Source: Coprococcus phoceensis (GTDB lineage: Bacteria; Bacillota; Clostridia; Lachnospirales; Lachnospiraceae). From it: a DNA stretch of 64,000 nt. Under the pieces are notes generated by a model. The model did not search any database, was not told where the DNA came from, and saw only the letters and a list, made by a program, of their open reading frames with translations. The position numbers and the translations under genes are program-made. This document shows positions 17,646 to 26,796 of the stretch, in pieces. The DNA lies in NCBI RefSeq assembly GCF_900104635.1, contig NZ_FNWC01000007.1:62001-126000 (forward strand), given 5' to 3'. Numbering within the stretch: position 1 is the stretch's first letter; the number at the start of each line of letters is the position of its first letter.

Positions 17646-18368
17646 GTGGGGAAAATTATAGAAGTGAAGAATTTGTTTAAGCTCTATCGTGTCGGGGACA
17701 GTGTTGTGCATGCTTTGAATGGAGTGAATTTTTCAATCAACGAAGGAGAGTTCTGTGCGATTGTAGGGACTTCGGGATCAGGGAAATCAACGTTGTTAAA
17801 TATGCTTGCCGGACTGGAAAAACCGACAAAAGGAGAAGTGATCATTAACGGCGAGCACATGGAGAAGTTGAAGGAAGATCAGCTTGTCAGCTTTAGACGT
17901 GATCATGTTGGATTTATTTTTCAGTCTTTTCATCTGATTGGGACGATGAATGCGGTGGAAAATGTGGCATTGCCCTTGAGCTTTCGCGGAGAGAAAAAAG
18001 AAAGCCGACTAAAAAAAGCAGATAAGATGCTGGATCTGGTCAATTTAAAAAAGCATAAAAAGCATTTGCCGAATCAGATGTCGGGAGGGCAGCAGCAGCG
18101 AGTAGGGGTTGCAAGAGCACTGGTTGTTGATCCGAAGATTATATTTGCGGATGAGCCGACAGGAAATCTGGATTCGCATACATCCAAAGAGGTGATGGAA
18201 TTGATGCAGAAGGTGGTAAGGGAGCAGAAAAAGACGCTTGTTATGGTTACACATGACAATCATCTGGCTTCGTATGCCGATCGGATTTTCCATATTATTG
18301 ATGGAGAGATTGTAAAGATAGAAGACAACCGTACAAAGGGAGAGGAGAAAGAAGATGAGAAAGATTAA
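17646..18368 (+). CDS. ABC transporter ATP-binding protein (MacB/LolD type)
   Basis: 240-aa ATPase of the MacB/LolD/FtsE class. Walker A GTSGSGKST (about 38-46), signature MSGGQQQRVGVARAL, Walker B IIFADEPTGNLD and the switch histidine in VMVTHD are all present. GTG start at 17646, after AAGGAGAG. The 3' end overlaps the next gene by 14 bp. With the next two genes it forms an ATPase / extracytoplasmic accessory protein / permease set, probably moving a peptide, lipid or antibiotic rather than a nutrient. Confidence 0.92.
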   Translation: MGKIIEVKNLFKLYRVGDSVVHALNGVNFSINEGEFCAIVGTSGSGKSTLLNMLAGLEKPTKGEVIINGEHMEKLKEDQLVSFRRDHVGFIFQSFHLIGTMNAVENVALPLSFRGEKKESRLKKADKMLDLVNLKKHKKHLPNQMSGGQQQRVGVARALVVDPKIIFADEPTGNLDSHTSKEVMELMQKVVREQKKTLVMVTHDNHLASYADRIFHIIDGEIVKIEDNRTKGEEKEDEKD

Positions 18369-19842
18369 GAAAATAATGATGGTTGCCATGAGTATGATTC
18401 TGGTGGCAGGGATGGTGATGCCACTGCACGCAGCGGGAAAAGTGACCGTAAAGGCGAGTGGAACTGCGACACCGGCTTATCAGTATGGACAGGAGAAAGA
18501 GTTAAAGCTTACGATTACAAACGGTACAGATACAGCAATTGAAAATGTAGTAGTAACTCCGCAGGTGAAGGCAAATATTGAGAAGTGGCCGTTTGAAATT
18601 GAAAATGTATCCTATGAGCAGAAAGTGGATAAGATCGAAGCGGGAAAATCTTATGAGCTCACATATGATGTGAAAGCAAGGGAAGATGTGGCATCAAAAT
18701 ATTATAATGTGAAATTCGATGTTAGTTACGATGGATTGGAAAATGCATTTGAGCAGAGTGTATTTGTAAAAATGACAGCTAAGCCGGAAGAGAGGCCACA
18801 GGAAAATCCAGAAGAAAACACACAGAAAGATCCACAACCGCAGCAACCTTCGGGGGATACAGGTGTCTACAACAGTGAACCGATGATGTATACTGGAGGA
18901 GATAGTGCAGGTGGCGGATCAGCAACGACATCGACATCTGTTCCGAGAGTAATTGTCACAGGATTTTCAACAGATCCGGCAGAAGTAAAGGCGGGAAGCA
19001 ATTTTAAACTGATTGTACATTTGAAAAATACATCCAAGACAACAGCGGTAAAAAATATGCTGTTTGACTTTAACGCACCGACAGAAGGACAGGATGCAAA
19101 CACTGCATCTCCGGCGTTCCTTCCGGCGTCCGGCTCTAGCACTGTATATCTGGATGGAATCGGAGCAAATGGGACAAAAGACATTTCGATTGATATGAAT
19201 GCAAAATCAGATCTGGTACAGAAACCATATAGTGTCGAGATGTCTATGAAGTATGAAGACGGAAGTGGAACACAATTTGAAAGTACATCAAGTATCTCAG
19301 TTCCGGTTAAACAGGATGCGAGATTTGAATTCAGTGAATTTGAGCTGAGTGGAGAGACTGTGGAAGTTGGAAGCGAAGTTAATGTCATGTGCAGTCTGTA
19401 TAACATGGGAAGAATTAAATTGTATAACGTAAAAGCAAAATTTGAGGGTGAAGGAATCAAATCTAAAGAGATTTTTGTCGGAAATGTAGAATCCGGAGCG
19501 ACAGCTTCAATTGATGGTATGATAACCGGAGAGTCAGAGACAACAGGTGATGGTAAAGTTAAGATGATTGTTACTTATGAAGATGAGTCGGGAGCAGTAT
19601 TTACAACTGAAAAAGAACTGACACTTTTAGTGACAGCACCGATGACAGATGACATGATGAATGAAAGTGAAATGGTTGAGCAAGAAAAAGCGTTCCCGAT
19701 TATTCCGGTGATTGTCGGAGTAATTATCATCGGAGTGATTGTTGTCGTTGTAATTGTGAAGAAGAAAAAAGAGAAAAAAAGAAGAGCAGAAGAGGAGGAA
19801 ATTTTAGAGGATGAGCTTAATAGACTTACTGAGAATGAGTAG
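18355..19842 (+). CDS. Secreted CARDB/NEW3-like accessory protein with C-terminal TM
   Basis: 495 aa. A signal peptide (MRKIKKIMMVAMSMILVAGM, cleavage near AAG) is followed by two or three immunoglobulin-like domains of the CARDB/COG1361 type (for example LTITNGTDTAIENVVV, LIVHLKNTSKTTAVKN, VNVMCSLYNMGRIKLYNVKA). A P/E/Q- and G/S-rich linker lies near 145-195. One membrane helix (about 450-472) and a basic/acidic cytoplasmic tail end the protein. Placed between the ATPase and the permease, it probably takes the role of a MacA-like adaptor in a cell without an outer membrane. It overlaps the permease by 32 bp. Confidence 0.75.
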   Translation: MRKIKKIMMVAMSMILVAGMVMPLHAAGKVTVKASGTATPAYQYGQEKELKLTITNGTDTAIENVVVTPQVKANIEKWPFEIENVSYEQKVDKIEAGKSYELTYDVKAREDVASKYYNVKFDVSYDGLENAFEQSVFVKMTAKPEERPQENPEENTQKDPQPQQPSGDTGVYNSEPMMYTGGDSAGGGSATTSTSVPRVIVTGFSTDPAEVKAGSNFKLIVHLKNTSKTTAVKNMLFDFNAPTEGQDANTASPAFLPASGSSTVYLDGIGANGTKDISIDMNAKSDLVQKPYSVEMSMKYEDGSGTQFESTSSISVPVKQDARFEFSEFELSGETVEVGSEVNVMCSLYNMGRIKLYNVKAKFEGEGIKSKEIFVGNVESGATASIDGMITGESETTGDGKVKMIVTYEDESGAVFTTEKELTLLVTAPMTDDMMNESEMVEQEKAFPIIPVIVGVIIIGVIVVVVIVKKKKEKKRRAEEEEILEDELNRLTENE

Positions 19843-21211
19843 TGGAAATCTGAAACGCAGAAAGCTTCGAACCTTTTTAACCGTTCTAGGGGTTGTGATT
19901 GGGACAGCTTCCATTGTTGTTATGATTTCTCTCGGACTTGGTCTTCAGCAGTCTACCTATAAAGAAATAGAAAAATCTGGTGGTTTGACGACCATTCAGG
20001 TGACAGGAAAAGACAGGCAGGGTGGCATGATGGTAGATTCCGGAGAGGAATCGAAAGAATATATCACAGATGATGTGATTGAAAAATTGAAAAAATTAGA
20101 AAATGTAGAATTTGTAAGTCCTGTTTTAGAGGTATCGGCAATTGCGTTAAAAGGCAATTATGAAGGATTTTTGACGGTGCAGGGAATGTCCCATGAGGCA
20201 CTGGAAAAAATGAATATTCCATTGAAAGAGGGCGGAAAATTGCCGGCTGAAAATGGAAGCTCATTAGATCTGGTGATGGGGAACATGGTAATCACGAATT
20301 TCAGCAATAAATCAGGAGGCAGTGGTTATTGGGATACCGGAGAACTTCCGGATATTGATTTCGCAAAGGATTCTCTGTTTTTGATCCTGGATACAGATGC
20401 CTATTACCAGAGCCAGTCGGGAAGTGGTTTTGGTAACGTGGAAAATGGAGGAGAGACAGCAACAAAGACACCAAAGACAGCAAAAAAATATGTTGTAAAA
20501 GCGTCCGGTGTCGTGGAAGGAACTGTTGATGAATACAATGCATATTCGTATTCAACCTTTTGCGACATCGAGACACTGAAGACCATTTTGAAAAAAGAAT
20601 TTCGGGGAAGAGTGATTCCTGGTCAACCGTCCACAAGCAGCGGAAAACCTTACAGTTATTTTACGTATAGCTCAGCGCAGGTGAAAGTGGATAATCTTGA
20701 CAATGTAGAATCTGTTTCAAATGAAATCAGGACACTGGGATTTCAGACATACAGCAATGCAGAGTATCTGGAAAGTATGCAGAAACAGTTTGCAATGATA
20801 CAGGCGGTTCTGGGAGGAATCGGTGCGGTATCGCTTCTTGTTGCAGCGATTGGTATTGCAAACACGATGATGATGTCGATTTATGAGAGAACGAAAGAAA
20901 TCGGTGTCATTAAAGTGTTAGGCTGCAGTCTGAAAAATATTCGGCAGATGTTTCTGCTGGAAGCCGGATTTATCGGACTGATCGGGGGCGTGATCGGAAA
21001 TATCTTAAGTCTTATGATGTCATTCGTGGTCAATAAAGTGGTTGGAAGCATGGGAGCCGAGATGGGCATGACAGATGTAATTTCTTATATTCCACCTTGG
21101 CTTGTGCTGATTTCACTTGCATTTGCGATTCTTGTGGGAATGGCGGCAGGATACTTCCCGGCACGACGAGCAATGAAATTAAGTCCGCTTGCAGCAATTC
21201 GAAATGAATAG
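19811..21211 (+). CDS. MacB-type ABC transporter permease (FtsX fold)
   Basis: 466 aa. N-terminal membrane segment within KLRTFLTVLGVVIGTASIVV, a large extracellular MacB periplasmic-core-like domain (about 50-320), then three membrane helices with the FtsX motif MSIYERTKEIGVIKVLGC and the final AAGYFPARRAMKLSPLAAIR. The start at 19811 lies inside the preceding gene, 12 nt after GAGGAGG, so the three genes are tightly coupled. Confidence 0.9.
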   Translation: MSLIDLLRMSSGNLKRRKLRTFLTVLGVVIGTASIVVMISLGLGLQQSTYKEIEKSGGLTTIQVTGKDRQGGMMVDSGEESKEYITDDVIEKLKKLENVEFVSPVLEVSAIALKGNYEGFLTVQGMSHEALEKMNIPLKEGGKLPAENGSSLDLVMGNMVITNFSNKSGGSGYWDTGELPDIDFAKDSLFLILDTDAYYQSQSGSGFGNVENGGETATKTPKTAKKYVVKASGVVEGTVDEYNAYSYSTFCDIETLKTILKKEFRGRVIPGQPSTSSGKPYSYFTYSSAQVKVDNLDNVESVSNEIRTLGFQTYSNAEYLESMQKQFAMIQAVLGGIGAVSLLVAAIGIANTMMMSIYERTKEIGVIKVLGCSLKNIRQMFLLEAGFIGLIGGVIGNILSLMMSFVVNKVVGSMGAEMGMTDVISYIPPWLVLISLAFAILVGMAAGYFPARRAMKLSPLAAIRNE

Positions 21212-21231
21212 CAATTTGAAAAATGATAATT

Positions 21232-21262
21232 GGGGATGTGGCTTTTGAGAAGCTCACATCCC
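21232..21262. terminator. Bidirectional hairpin between convergent genes
   Basis: GGGATGTG-GCTT pairs with AAGC-t-CACATCCC. It lies between the permease stop and the convergent small gene. It has only a short T/A flank, so it is a weak intrinsic terminator at best. Confidence 0.5.
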
Positions 21263-21269
21263 TCATTTG

Positions 21270-21533
21270 TTACTCTTCAATGATATGAATTTCCAGATAG
21301 TCAAAATCAATAGAGTCTACGAAATTGTCCTGATAAAAGCGTGCTTTGTCATGTTTTTTGAATTCGGCAATCGTAGAATCCAGCCAAATCGGTTTGCTTA
21401 AATCAAACTGGTAACAAACCTCATCCAGCGCGTGGAAAATTTTATGTGTTCTTGTATCGTCTGTATCATCACAAATGACAGTATCTTTTAACATTCGATT
21501 ATCTTTAAATATTTTTCCCCATAAACGAAACAT
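21270..21533 (-). CDS. Hypothetical protein (87 aa)
   Basis: Acidic soluble protein beginning MFRLWGKIFKDNRMLKDT. It contains an IFHALDEVCYQFDLSKPIW segment and a DYLEIHIIEE terminus. Two in-frame ATGs are 9 bp apart; the inner one (21533) has AGAAAGG at proper distance, while the outer (21542) is too close to it. No known domain or membrane segment. The convergent position, with a hairpin separating it from the permease, supports a real single gene. Confidence 0.68.
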   Translation of the reverse strand: MFRLWGKIFKDNRMLKDTVICDDTDDTRTHKIFHALDEVCYQFDLSKPIWLDSTIAEFKKHDKARFYQDNFVDSIDFDYLEIHIIEE

Positions 21534-21687
21534 GGTTGTCATCCTTTCTATATTTGTTCGTATGCATCATTATACAATACTTTGCAATTGATTTTCAATA
21601 TAGACATGCTTGACTTTTTATAGGCAGATATGGTAGACTCTGCTAGTGACAAGACACATGTAAAATAAAATGTAATGGGAGCGTAGA

Positions 21688-22752
21688 ATGGAAAAATTAA
21701 AGAAATTATTAGATCGTATTTTTATTGATGGATTAACAGGAATGGCGCAGGGACTTTTTGCAACATTGATCGTCGGCACAATTATTCAGCAGATTGGAAG
21801 TTTGATTGGCGGGAATGTCGGGAATATGATTTTTGTACTTGGAAAGATGGCAGCCACATTTACGGGGGCAGGAATTGGTGTAGGTGTTGCCTATCGATTT
21901 AAGGAAAGTCCGCTTGTTGTGCTGTCAGCAGCGACTGCCGGAATGGTGGGCGCATTTGCGGCAAAACTGCTCGCGGGAAGTGTTCTTGTAGATGGTGCCA
22001 TGGTATTTGCAGGACCGGGAGAACCGTTGGGAGCATTTCTTGCGGCTTACGTAGGGATTGAATTCGGACATCTTGTCTCAGGAAAAACAAAGGTGGATAT
22101 TTTGGTTACTCCGATTGTAACGATTACAGCCGGATCGGCAGTAGGTCTTTTAGTTGGACCTCCGATTTCTGAATTTATGACAGCGCTTGGAGCATTGATT
22201 AATTGGGGAACAGAGCAGCAGCCGTTTTTGATGGGAATTATTGTCTCGGTTTTGATGGGAATGATTCTGACACTTCCGATTAGTTCCGCGGCACTTGGGG
22301 TTATTTTGAATCTTTCCGGTCTTGCGGCAGGAGCTGCAACAATTGGATGCTGCTGTAATATGGTTGGATTTGCAGTTGCAAGCTATCGAGAAAATAAAAT
22401 CGGGGGACTATTAGCACAAGGAATCGGAACATCGATGCTTCAGGTGCCAAATATTGTGAGAAAGCCAATTATCTGGGTTCCTGCAATTTTATCAAGTGCT
22501 ATCTTAGGACCTGTCGGAACGATGATTCTGCACATGACAAGCAATGCGACCGGCTCTGGAATGGGAACAGCAGGACTTGTCGGACAGATTATGACATGGC
22601 AGACGATGACGGCAGTGGAGCCGCCGATGATCGTACTTATAAAAATTATCGTGATACAGATTGCCCTTCCGGCGATTGTGACACTGCTCATTTCAGAATT
22701 TATGAGAAAGAAAAAATGGATTCAGTATGGCGATATGAAATTAGAATTATAA
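21688..22752 (+). CDS. PTS EIIC-like membrane protein (PTS_EIIC_2 / PfoR-like)
   Basis: 354 aa, about nine hydrophobic segments with glycine-rich repeats. The opening KKLLDRIFIDGLTGMAQGLF, the GTIIQQIGSLIGG segment and GCCCNMVGFAVASYRENKIGG are characteristic of the PTS_EIIC_2 family, which includes the clostridial PfoR protein. No IIA, IIB or other PTS domains are encoded nearby, so transport by phosphotransfer is doubtful and the substrate is unknown. Confidence 0.8.
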   Translation: MEKLKKLLDRIFIDGLTGMAQGLFATLIVGTIIQQIGSLIGGNVGNMIFVLGKMAATFTGAGIGVGVAYRFKESPLVVLSAATAGMVGAFAAKLLAGSVLVDGAMVFAGPGEPLGAFLAAYVGIEFGHLVSGKTKVDILVTPIVTITAGSAVGLLVGPPISEFMTALGALINWGTEQQPFLMGIIVSVLMGMILTLPISSAALGVILNLSGLAAGAATIGCCCNMVGFAVASYRENKIGGLLAQGIGTSMLQVPNIVRKPIIWVPAILSSAILGPVGTMILHMTSNATGSGMGTAGLVGQIMTWQTMTAVEPPMIVLIKIIVIQIALPAIVTLLISEFMRKKKWIQYGDMKLEL

Positions 22753-22793
22753 GGGCCGATGAGGAGAAACTTTCTAAAAAAAGCATGAAGTTT

Positions 22794-22822
22794 ATGACAG
22801 TCTCTTTGGATTATGGTATACT
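22794..22822 (+). promoter_or_regulatory. Extended -10 promoter of the alarmone synthetase gene
   Basis: ATGACA (22794-22799), 17 bp, TATACT (22817-22822), with TGG immediately ahead of the -10 (extended -10). It lies about 50 bp before the start codon. Confidence 0.7.
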
Positions 22823-22869
22823 ATTGTAGTAATAATTACTCTTCGAGTAAGATAGGGGAGAAGAACTTG

Positions 22870-23571
22870 ATGTTAGATGCAATTAAAAGTTATGAAGATG
22901 TCGACAGTTGGAAAACAGTTATGTTTTTGTATAATTCGGCATTGAAAGAAGTGGGCACCAAATTAGAGATTTTGAATGATGAATTTCAGCATGTGCATCA
23001 GTATAATCCAATCGAGCATATAAAGACAAGAATCAAAACGGCGGAGAGTATCGTCAAAAAGCTGAAAAGATACGGATATGAGGCAACGATTGAGAACATG
23101 GTAAAATATGTGAATGATATTGCAGGAGTGAGATTGATCTGTTCGTTTACTTCTGATATTTACAGACTTGCGGAGATGATCGGGAATCAAAGTGATTTGA
23201 AAGTGCTTTCTATTAAGGACTATATTAAAAATCCAAAGGAAAGCGGATATAAAAGTTATCATATGCTTGTGGCAGTTCCGATTTTTCTGTCAGATAGTGT
23301 TGTGAATACGAAAGTTGAGATTCAGATACGTACGATTGCAATGGATTTTTGGGCTAGTTTAGAGCATAAGATTTACTATAAGTTTGAGGGAAAAGCACCG
23401 GCTTACATCAGCAGAGACTTAAGAGAATGTGCGGAGATGGTATCTGCGTTGGATGAAAAGATGCTGTCTTTGAACGAAGCTATTTTAGAATGCCTCAGGC
23501 AGCAGAAGAACGGGCGAGAAGAGGAAAGACAGGAAGAGCTTGAGGAGAATCAGATTCAATTTGGATTATAG
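22870..23571 (+). CDS. Small alarmone synthetase (RelQ/RelP-type GTP pyrophosphokinase)
   Basis: Cytoplasmic (p)ppGpp synthetase lacking hydrolase and regulatory domains (233 aa; RelQ enzymes are about 210-230). RIKTAESIVKKL, VNDIAGVRLICSF, IKDYIKNPKESGYKSYH and VEIQIRTIAMDFWASLEHK are the synthetase-domain motifs, including the substrate loop and the EIQIRT strand. An ATG at 22870 is chosen after AGGGGAG; the TTG just before it is also possible. Monocistronic between its own promoter and terminator. Confidence 0.9.
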   Translation: MLDAIKSYEDVDSWKTVMFLYNSALKEVGTKLEILNDEFQHVHQYNPIEHIKTRIKTAESIVKKLKRYGYEATIENMVKYVNDIAGVRLICSFTSDIYRLAEMIGNQSDLKVLSIKDYIKNPKESGYKSYHMLVAVPIFLSDSVVNTKVEIQIRTIAMDFWASLEHKIYYKFEGKAPAYISRDLRECAEMVSALDEKMLSLNEAILECLRQQKNGREEERQEELEENQIQFGL

Positions 23572-23574
23572 AAG

Positions 23575-23602
23575 AAAGGGCTGCAAAAAGCAGTCCTTTT
23601 TT
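23575..23602 (+). terminator. Terminator of the alarmone synthetase gene
   Basis: AAAGG-g-CTGC pairs with GCAG-t-CCTTT around a short A loop and is followed by six T. Confidence 0.8.
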
Positions 23603-23606
23603 GATA

Positions 23607-24497
23607 TTATGGAAGGATAGAAGATTGTAATTCATTAAAGATTACTTCATATTCCTGTGAAAACACACTGTCTTTATTCCAAAGAAATGTAAAATCATGC
23701 ATGACCATAAAGTCAGAGAGTGGAATTTGTCTCAGGCGACCATCGTTTATTTCCTGTTCAACAGCTGATTTGTACAGGAATGAGATGCCGCAGTCCTGAC
23801 AAAGCAGGCTCACGATAGCGTGGATATTTTCAATTTCCACAATATGAGGGAAATTCTGAATCGACATATTTTTGAGCGCAAGTGTTTTCGTCAGGATTGC
23901 TCTTGTGCCGGAGCCGTGCTCCCGAATCAAAAGACATTCAGAGGTTAAGTCTTTCAGACAGTGAACAGGTTTTTGAAACACATGGTTTTTGGAAGCCACA
24001 GCAATATATTCTTCTGTCTTAAAAATACGGGTCTCGTAATTATCGGATTTAAAATACCCTTCCACAATGGCGAAATCAATGCTTCCCTCGTATAAAAAAG
24101 AGAGCAGCGTCTGCGTATTGGCGTAACGAACGTGAATATCGGTGTCGGGGTGCTTTTTAATGAATGCAGAAAGGGAAGGTACTATGGCATATTCGCCAAT
24201 TGTCATTGTGACACCAAAAGTCAGGATCTTTTTTTCACAGAGACTTTCTTTCATGCGTATCTTCATAGTGTTCTCATCATTTCGCATCGTCTCCAAAGCA
24301 GAGCGAAGAATTTCACCCGCAGGAGTCAGTGTTAGTTTTTTCTTATCACGCGCGAACAATGGTGCATCATATTCTTTTTCCAGATATTTGATGTGTTGTG
24401 AAACAGCAGGCTGAGTCAGATTCAAATCATGAGCGGCATGCGTAAAATTCATATATTCACAGACCTTTAAAAATGTTTCCATTCGAAAATCAAGCAT
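23607..24497 (-). CDS. LysR family regulator (CysL/YeiE type)
   Basis: 296 aa. The N-terminal winged HTH (ETFLKVCEYMNFTHAAHDLN, then LTQPAVSQHIKYLEKEY) is typical of LysR proteins. The effector domain begins about 90 (ILTFGVTMTIGEYAIVPSL). The start at 24497 has AAAGGAG ahead; an in-frame codon upstream (24536) does not. It diverges from the flavoprotein and YeiH-type transporter genes; YeiE is the known neighbour and regulator of yeiH in enterobacteria. A T-N11-A box sits in the shared intergenic region. Confidence 0.88.
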   Translation of the reverse strand: MLDFRMETFLKVCEYMNFTHAAHDLNLTQPAVSQHIKYLEKEYDAPLFARDKKKLTLTPAGEILRSALETMRNDENTMKIRMKESLCEKKILTFGVTMTIGEYAIVPSLSAFIKKHPDTDIHVRYANTQTLLSFLYEGSIDFAIVEGYFKSDNYETRIFKTEEYIAVASKNHVFQKPVHCLKDLTSECLLIREHGSGTRAILTKTLALKNMSIQNFPHIVEIENIHAIVSLLCQDCGISFLYKSAVEQEINDGRLRQIPLSDFMVMHDFTFLWNKDSVFSQEYEVIFNELQSSILP

Positions 24498-24534
24498 GGC
24501 TTCTCCTTTTAATGTGGTAATAGTTTTTATAATC

Positions 24535-24555
24535 ATAACAAATATTTATGGTTAT
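24535..24555. promoter_or_regulatory. LysR-type operator box (ATAAC-N11-GTTAT)
   Basis: ATAAC at 24535-24539 and GTTAT at 24551-24555 form a perfect inverted repeat around 11 bp, the T-N11-A layout of LysR sites. It lies 38 bp upstream of the regulator start and 91 bp before the divergent flavoprotein gene, fit for control of both. Confidence 0.65.
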
Positions 24556-24645
24556 ATCAATATATATAATTTTACAAAATGGTGATAATTGTATATAGTG
24601 TAGTTGTAAAACATAGAGAAAGACAGGGAATAAGGAGGAGTAGCT

Positions 24646-25542
24646 ATGTATGACATTATTATTATCGGAGCGGGACCAGCAGGAATTAGTGCTGGAATCT
24701 ATGCGGTGAGCAGAGGCAAAAAGACATTATTGATTGAAAAAAATGTAGTGGGTGGATTGATTGGTAAAGTATCAACGGTTACACATTATGCAGGAGTTAT
24801 AGAAGGTGAGACAGGAGTAACATTAGCAGAACGTATGAAACAGCAGGCAGAAAATGCAGGGGTGGAAATTATATATGAGACGGTAAAGCAAGTAGAATTG
24901 AGCAATAACATTAAAAAAATTTATACGGGAGATGCAGTTTATAGGACAAAAAAAGTAATTATAGCTAATGGAATGACACCTAGAAAACTTGGAATCCGAG
25001 GAGAATTAGAATTATCAGGAAAAGGGGTGGGCCTCAATGCGGCAAAAGATGGGAAAAGCTATGAAGGAAAGCATATTTATGTAGTTGGAGGGGCAGATGG
25101 AGCTGTAAAAGAAGCATTGTATCTGGCAAAGTATGCAGAACAGGTCACAATTATTCATTTTGAAGAGACATTAGGATGTATTGCGGAATTCAAGGAAAAA
25201 GTTTCAAATACTTCAAATATTGAGTTGCGTCTTGGATCGAGGCTGCATGCAGTATACGGGGTAGAGCAAGTAGAATCTCTGGAAATTTCAGATGAGAAAA
25301 CTGGGAGCATTGAGACAATTTCTGATCCGGGATGCGGAATATTTGTCTATGCAGGAACGATACCAAATACAGAATTGTATACTGAACTACAGTTGCATAA
25401 CGGATTTATTCCAGTCAATGAGAATCAGGAAACAAAGATAGATGGGGTATATGCAGCAGGAGATATTTGTGAAAAACAGGTGCGTCAGGTGGCAACAGCA
25501 GTTTCAGATGGAACGATAGCAGCAATTCGGGCATCAATGTAG
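24646..25542 (+). CDS. Thioredoxin-reductase-like flavoprotein lacking the CxxC
   Basis: 298-aa FAD/NAD(P)H oxidoreductase of the TrxB fold. The FAD Rossmann motif IIIGAGPAGISAG (about 5-17), the NAD(P)-binding region IYVVGGADGAVKEALYL (about 144-160) and the FAD-binding GVYAAGDICEKQVRQVATA are present. At the position of the active-site CATC of thioredoxin reductase (GVSYCATCDG) the sequence reads GVGLNAAKDGKSYEG (about 127-141), so both redox cysteines are missing. It cannot reduce thioredoxin in the usual way; it may reduce another electron carrier or small substrate. 12 bp ahead of the YeiH gene. Confidence 0.85.
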   Translation: MYDIIIIGAGPAGISAGIYAVSRGKKTLLIEKNVVGGLIGKVSTVTHYAGVIEGETGVTLAERMKQQAENAGVEIIYETVKQVELSNNIKKIYTGDAVYRTKKVIIANGMTPRKLGIRGELELSGKGVGLNAAKDGKSYEGKHIYVVGGADGAVKEALYLAKYAEQVTIIHFEETLGCIAEFKEKVSNTSNIELRLGSRLHAVYGVEQVESLEISDEKTGSIETISDPGCGIFVYAGTIPNTELYTELQLHNGFIPVNENQETKIDGVYAAGDICEKQVRQVATAVSDGTIAAIRASM

Positions 25543-25554
25543 AGGGAGGTTAGT

Positions 25555-26586
25555 ATGAATTTAATTAGACAAAACTGGAAAGGACTTTTATTGTGCCTGT
25601 TATTGGCAGTACCAGCAAGTCTGCTTGGAAAACAATTTCCGATTATAGGAGGTCCTGTATTTGCGATTCTTGGAGGGATGACTTTTGCTCCGCTTGTAAA
25701 AAAGAAAGAATCCTTTGCACCAGGAGTTAAGTATACATCGAAAAAGATTTTGCAGTATGCAGTTGTGCTGTTAGGATTTGGAATGAATCTAAAAGTTGTG
25801 ATGGAGACCGGAAAACAGTCTTTGCCGATTATTATCTGTACGATTACGGTATCATTGGTGATTGCATATGTACTTCACCGTGTACTTCGCATACCAGCGA
25901 AGATTTCAACATTGGTTGGAGTTGGCTCTTCCATCTGTGGAGGTTCTGCGATTGCAGCCACGGCACCTGTCATTGATGCAGATGAAGAAGAAGTGGCGCA
26001 GGCGATTTCCGTTATCTTTCTCTTTAATATCTTGGCGGCATTAATTTTCCCAGCACTTGGAGGTGCACTTGGTTTTTCTACCACATCCGGAGAAGCGTTC
26101 GGTGTATTTGCGGGAACGGCGGTAAATGATACATCTTCTGTTACAGCAGCAGCATCTACATGGGACAGCCTTTATAATTTGGGAAGCCAGACACTTGATA
26201 AGGCAGTGACTGTAAAGCTGACGAGAACTTTAGCAATTATTCCGATTACACTTGTACTTGCATTTATAAGGGCGAGAAAAGCAGAGGAGAAAGAAGGAGA
26301 TAAAGTGTCCCTGAAACAGGTATTTCCGTTCTTTATTTTATTCTTTATCGGAGCGAGTGTGATTACGACAATCGCTACAGCAGTGGGAGTACCGGCAGAA
26401 GTATTTGTGCCGCTTAAAGATTTGTCTAAATTCTTTATTATTATGGCGATGGCGGCAATTGGATTCAACACAGACATTGTAAAGTTAATAAAAAGCGGAG
26501 GACGCCCGATTCTTCTTGGAATGTCATGTTGGCTTGGAATTACAATCGTAAGTCTTGGAATGCAGCATGTAATGCATATATGGTAA
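25555..26586 (+). CDS. yeiH: YeiH family putative sulfur-anion exporter
   Basis: 343 aa, about ten membrane segments, family UPF0324/Cons_hypoth698. Conserved stretches are [37 protein letters not shown] with [11 protein letters not shown], and [15 protein letters not shown]. The family is predicted to export sulfate, sulfite or sulfonates and is usually paired with a CysL/YeiE-type LysR regulator, as here. It probably forms an operon with the preceding flavoprotein. Confidence 0.87.
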   Translation: MNLIRQNWKGLLLCLLLAVPASLLGKQFPIIGGPVFAILGGMTFAPLVKKKESFAPGVKYTSKKILQYAVVLLGFGMNLKVVMETGKQSLPIIICTITVSLVIAYVLHRVLRIPAKISTLVGVGSSICGGSAIAATAPVIDADEEEVAQAISVIFLFNILAALIFPALGGALGFSTTSGEAFGVFAGTAVNDTSSVTAAASTWDSLYNLGSQTLDKAVTVKLTRTLAIIPITLVLAFIRARKAEEKEGDKVSLKQVFPFFILFFIGASVITTIATAVGVPAEVFVPLKDLSKFFIIMAMAAIGFNTDIVKLIKSGGRPILLGMSCWLGITIVSLGMQHVMHIW

Positions 26587-26596
26587 AATGTTTGAT

Positions 26597-26632
26597 AGGT
26601 TGGAAAATCGTTTGATTTTCCAACCTGTTTTT
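26597..26632 (+). terminator. Terminator after yeiH-like gene
   Basis: AGGTTGGAAAATC (26597-26609) pairs with GATTTTCCAACCT (26614-26626) around GTTT, followed by GTTTTT. Last clearly chromosomal element before the prophage. Confidence 0.88.
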
Positions 26633-26683
26633 GTAAAATTATTTTACATAGATTTAAAATTAATAGGTTTATCGAAAATCCTT

Positions 26684-26720
26684 GTGGTTGACGCAAATTC
26701 ATAGAAAACCTGTCAACCAC
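26684..26720. repeat. Inverted repeat GTGGTTGAC-N19-GTCAACCAC near the prophage left end
   Basis: A perfect 9-bp inverted repeat lies between the yeiH terminator and the 3' end of the integrase gene, where attL is expected. It may be a recombinase arm or core site, or a weak terminator for the leftward integrase transcript. The attachment core cannot be defined because the right end is outside the window. Confidence 0.45.
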
Positions 26721-26796
26721 GGGGGTTTTTAAGTGTTGAAATATCGAAAAATATAACAATTAGTAATTGGATAAAATAAAACGGTTTACAACACAT

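Noticed and set aside
18867..19460. 197-codon leftward frame inside the CARDB gene
   Set aside because: Shadow of a well-supported secreted protein; no ribosome site or domain.
26640..26796. Exact attL core of the prophage
   Set aside because: The right boundary is outside the window, so no direct repeat can be identified; only an inverted repeat is reported.
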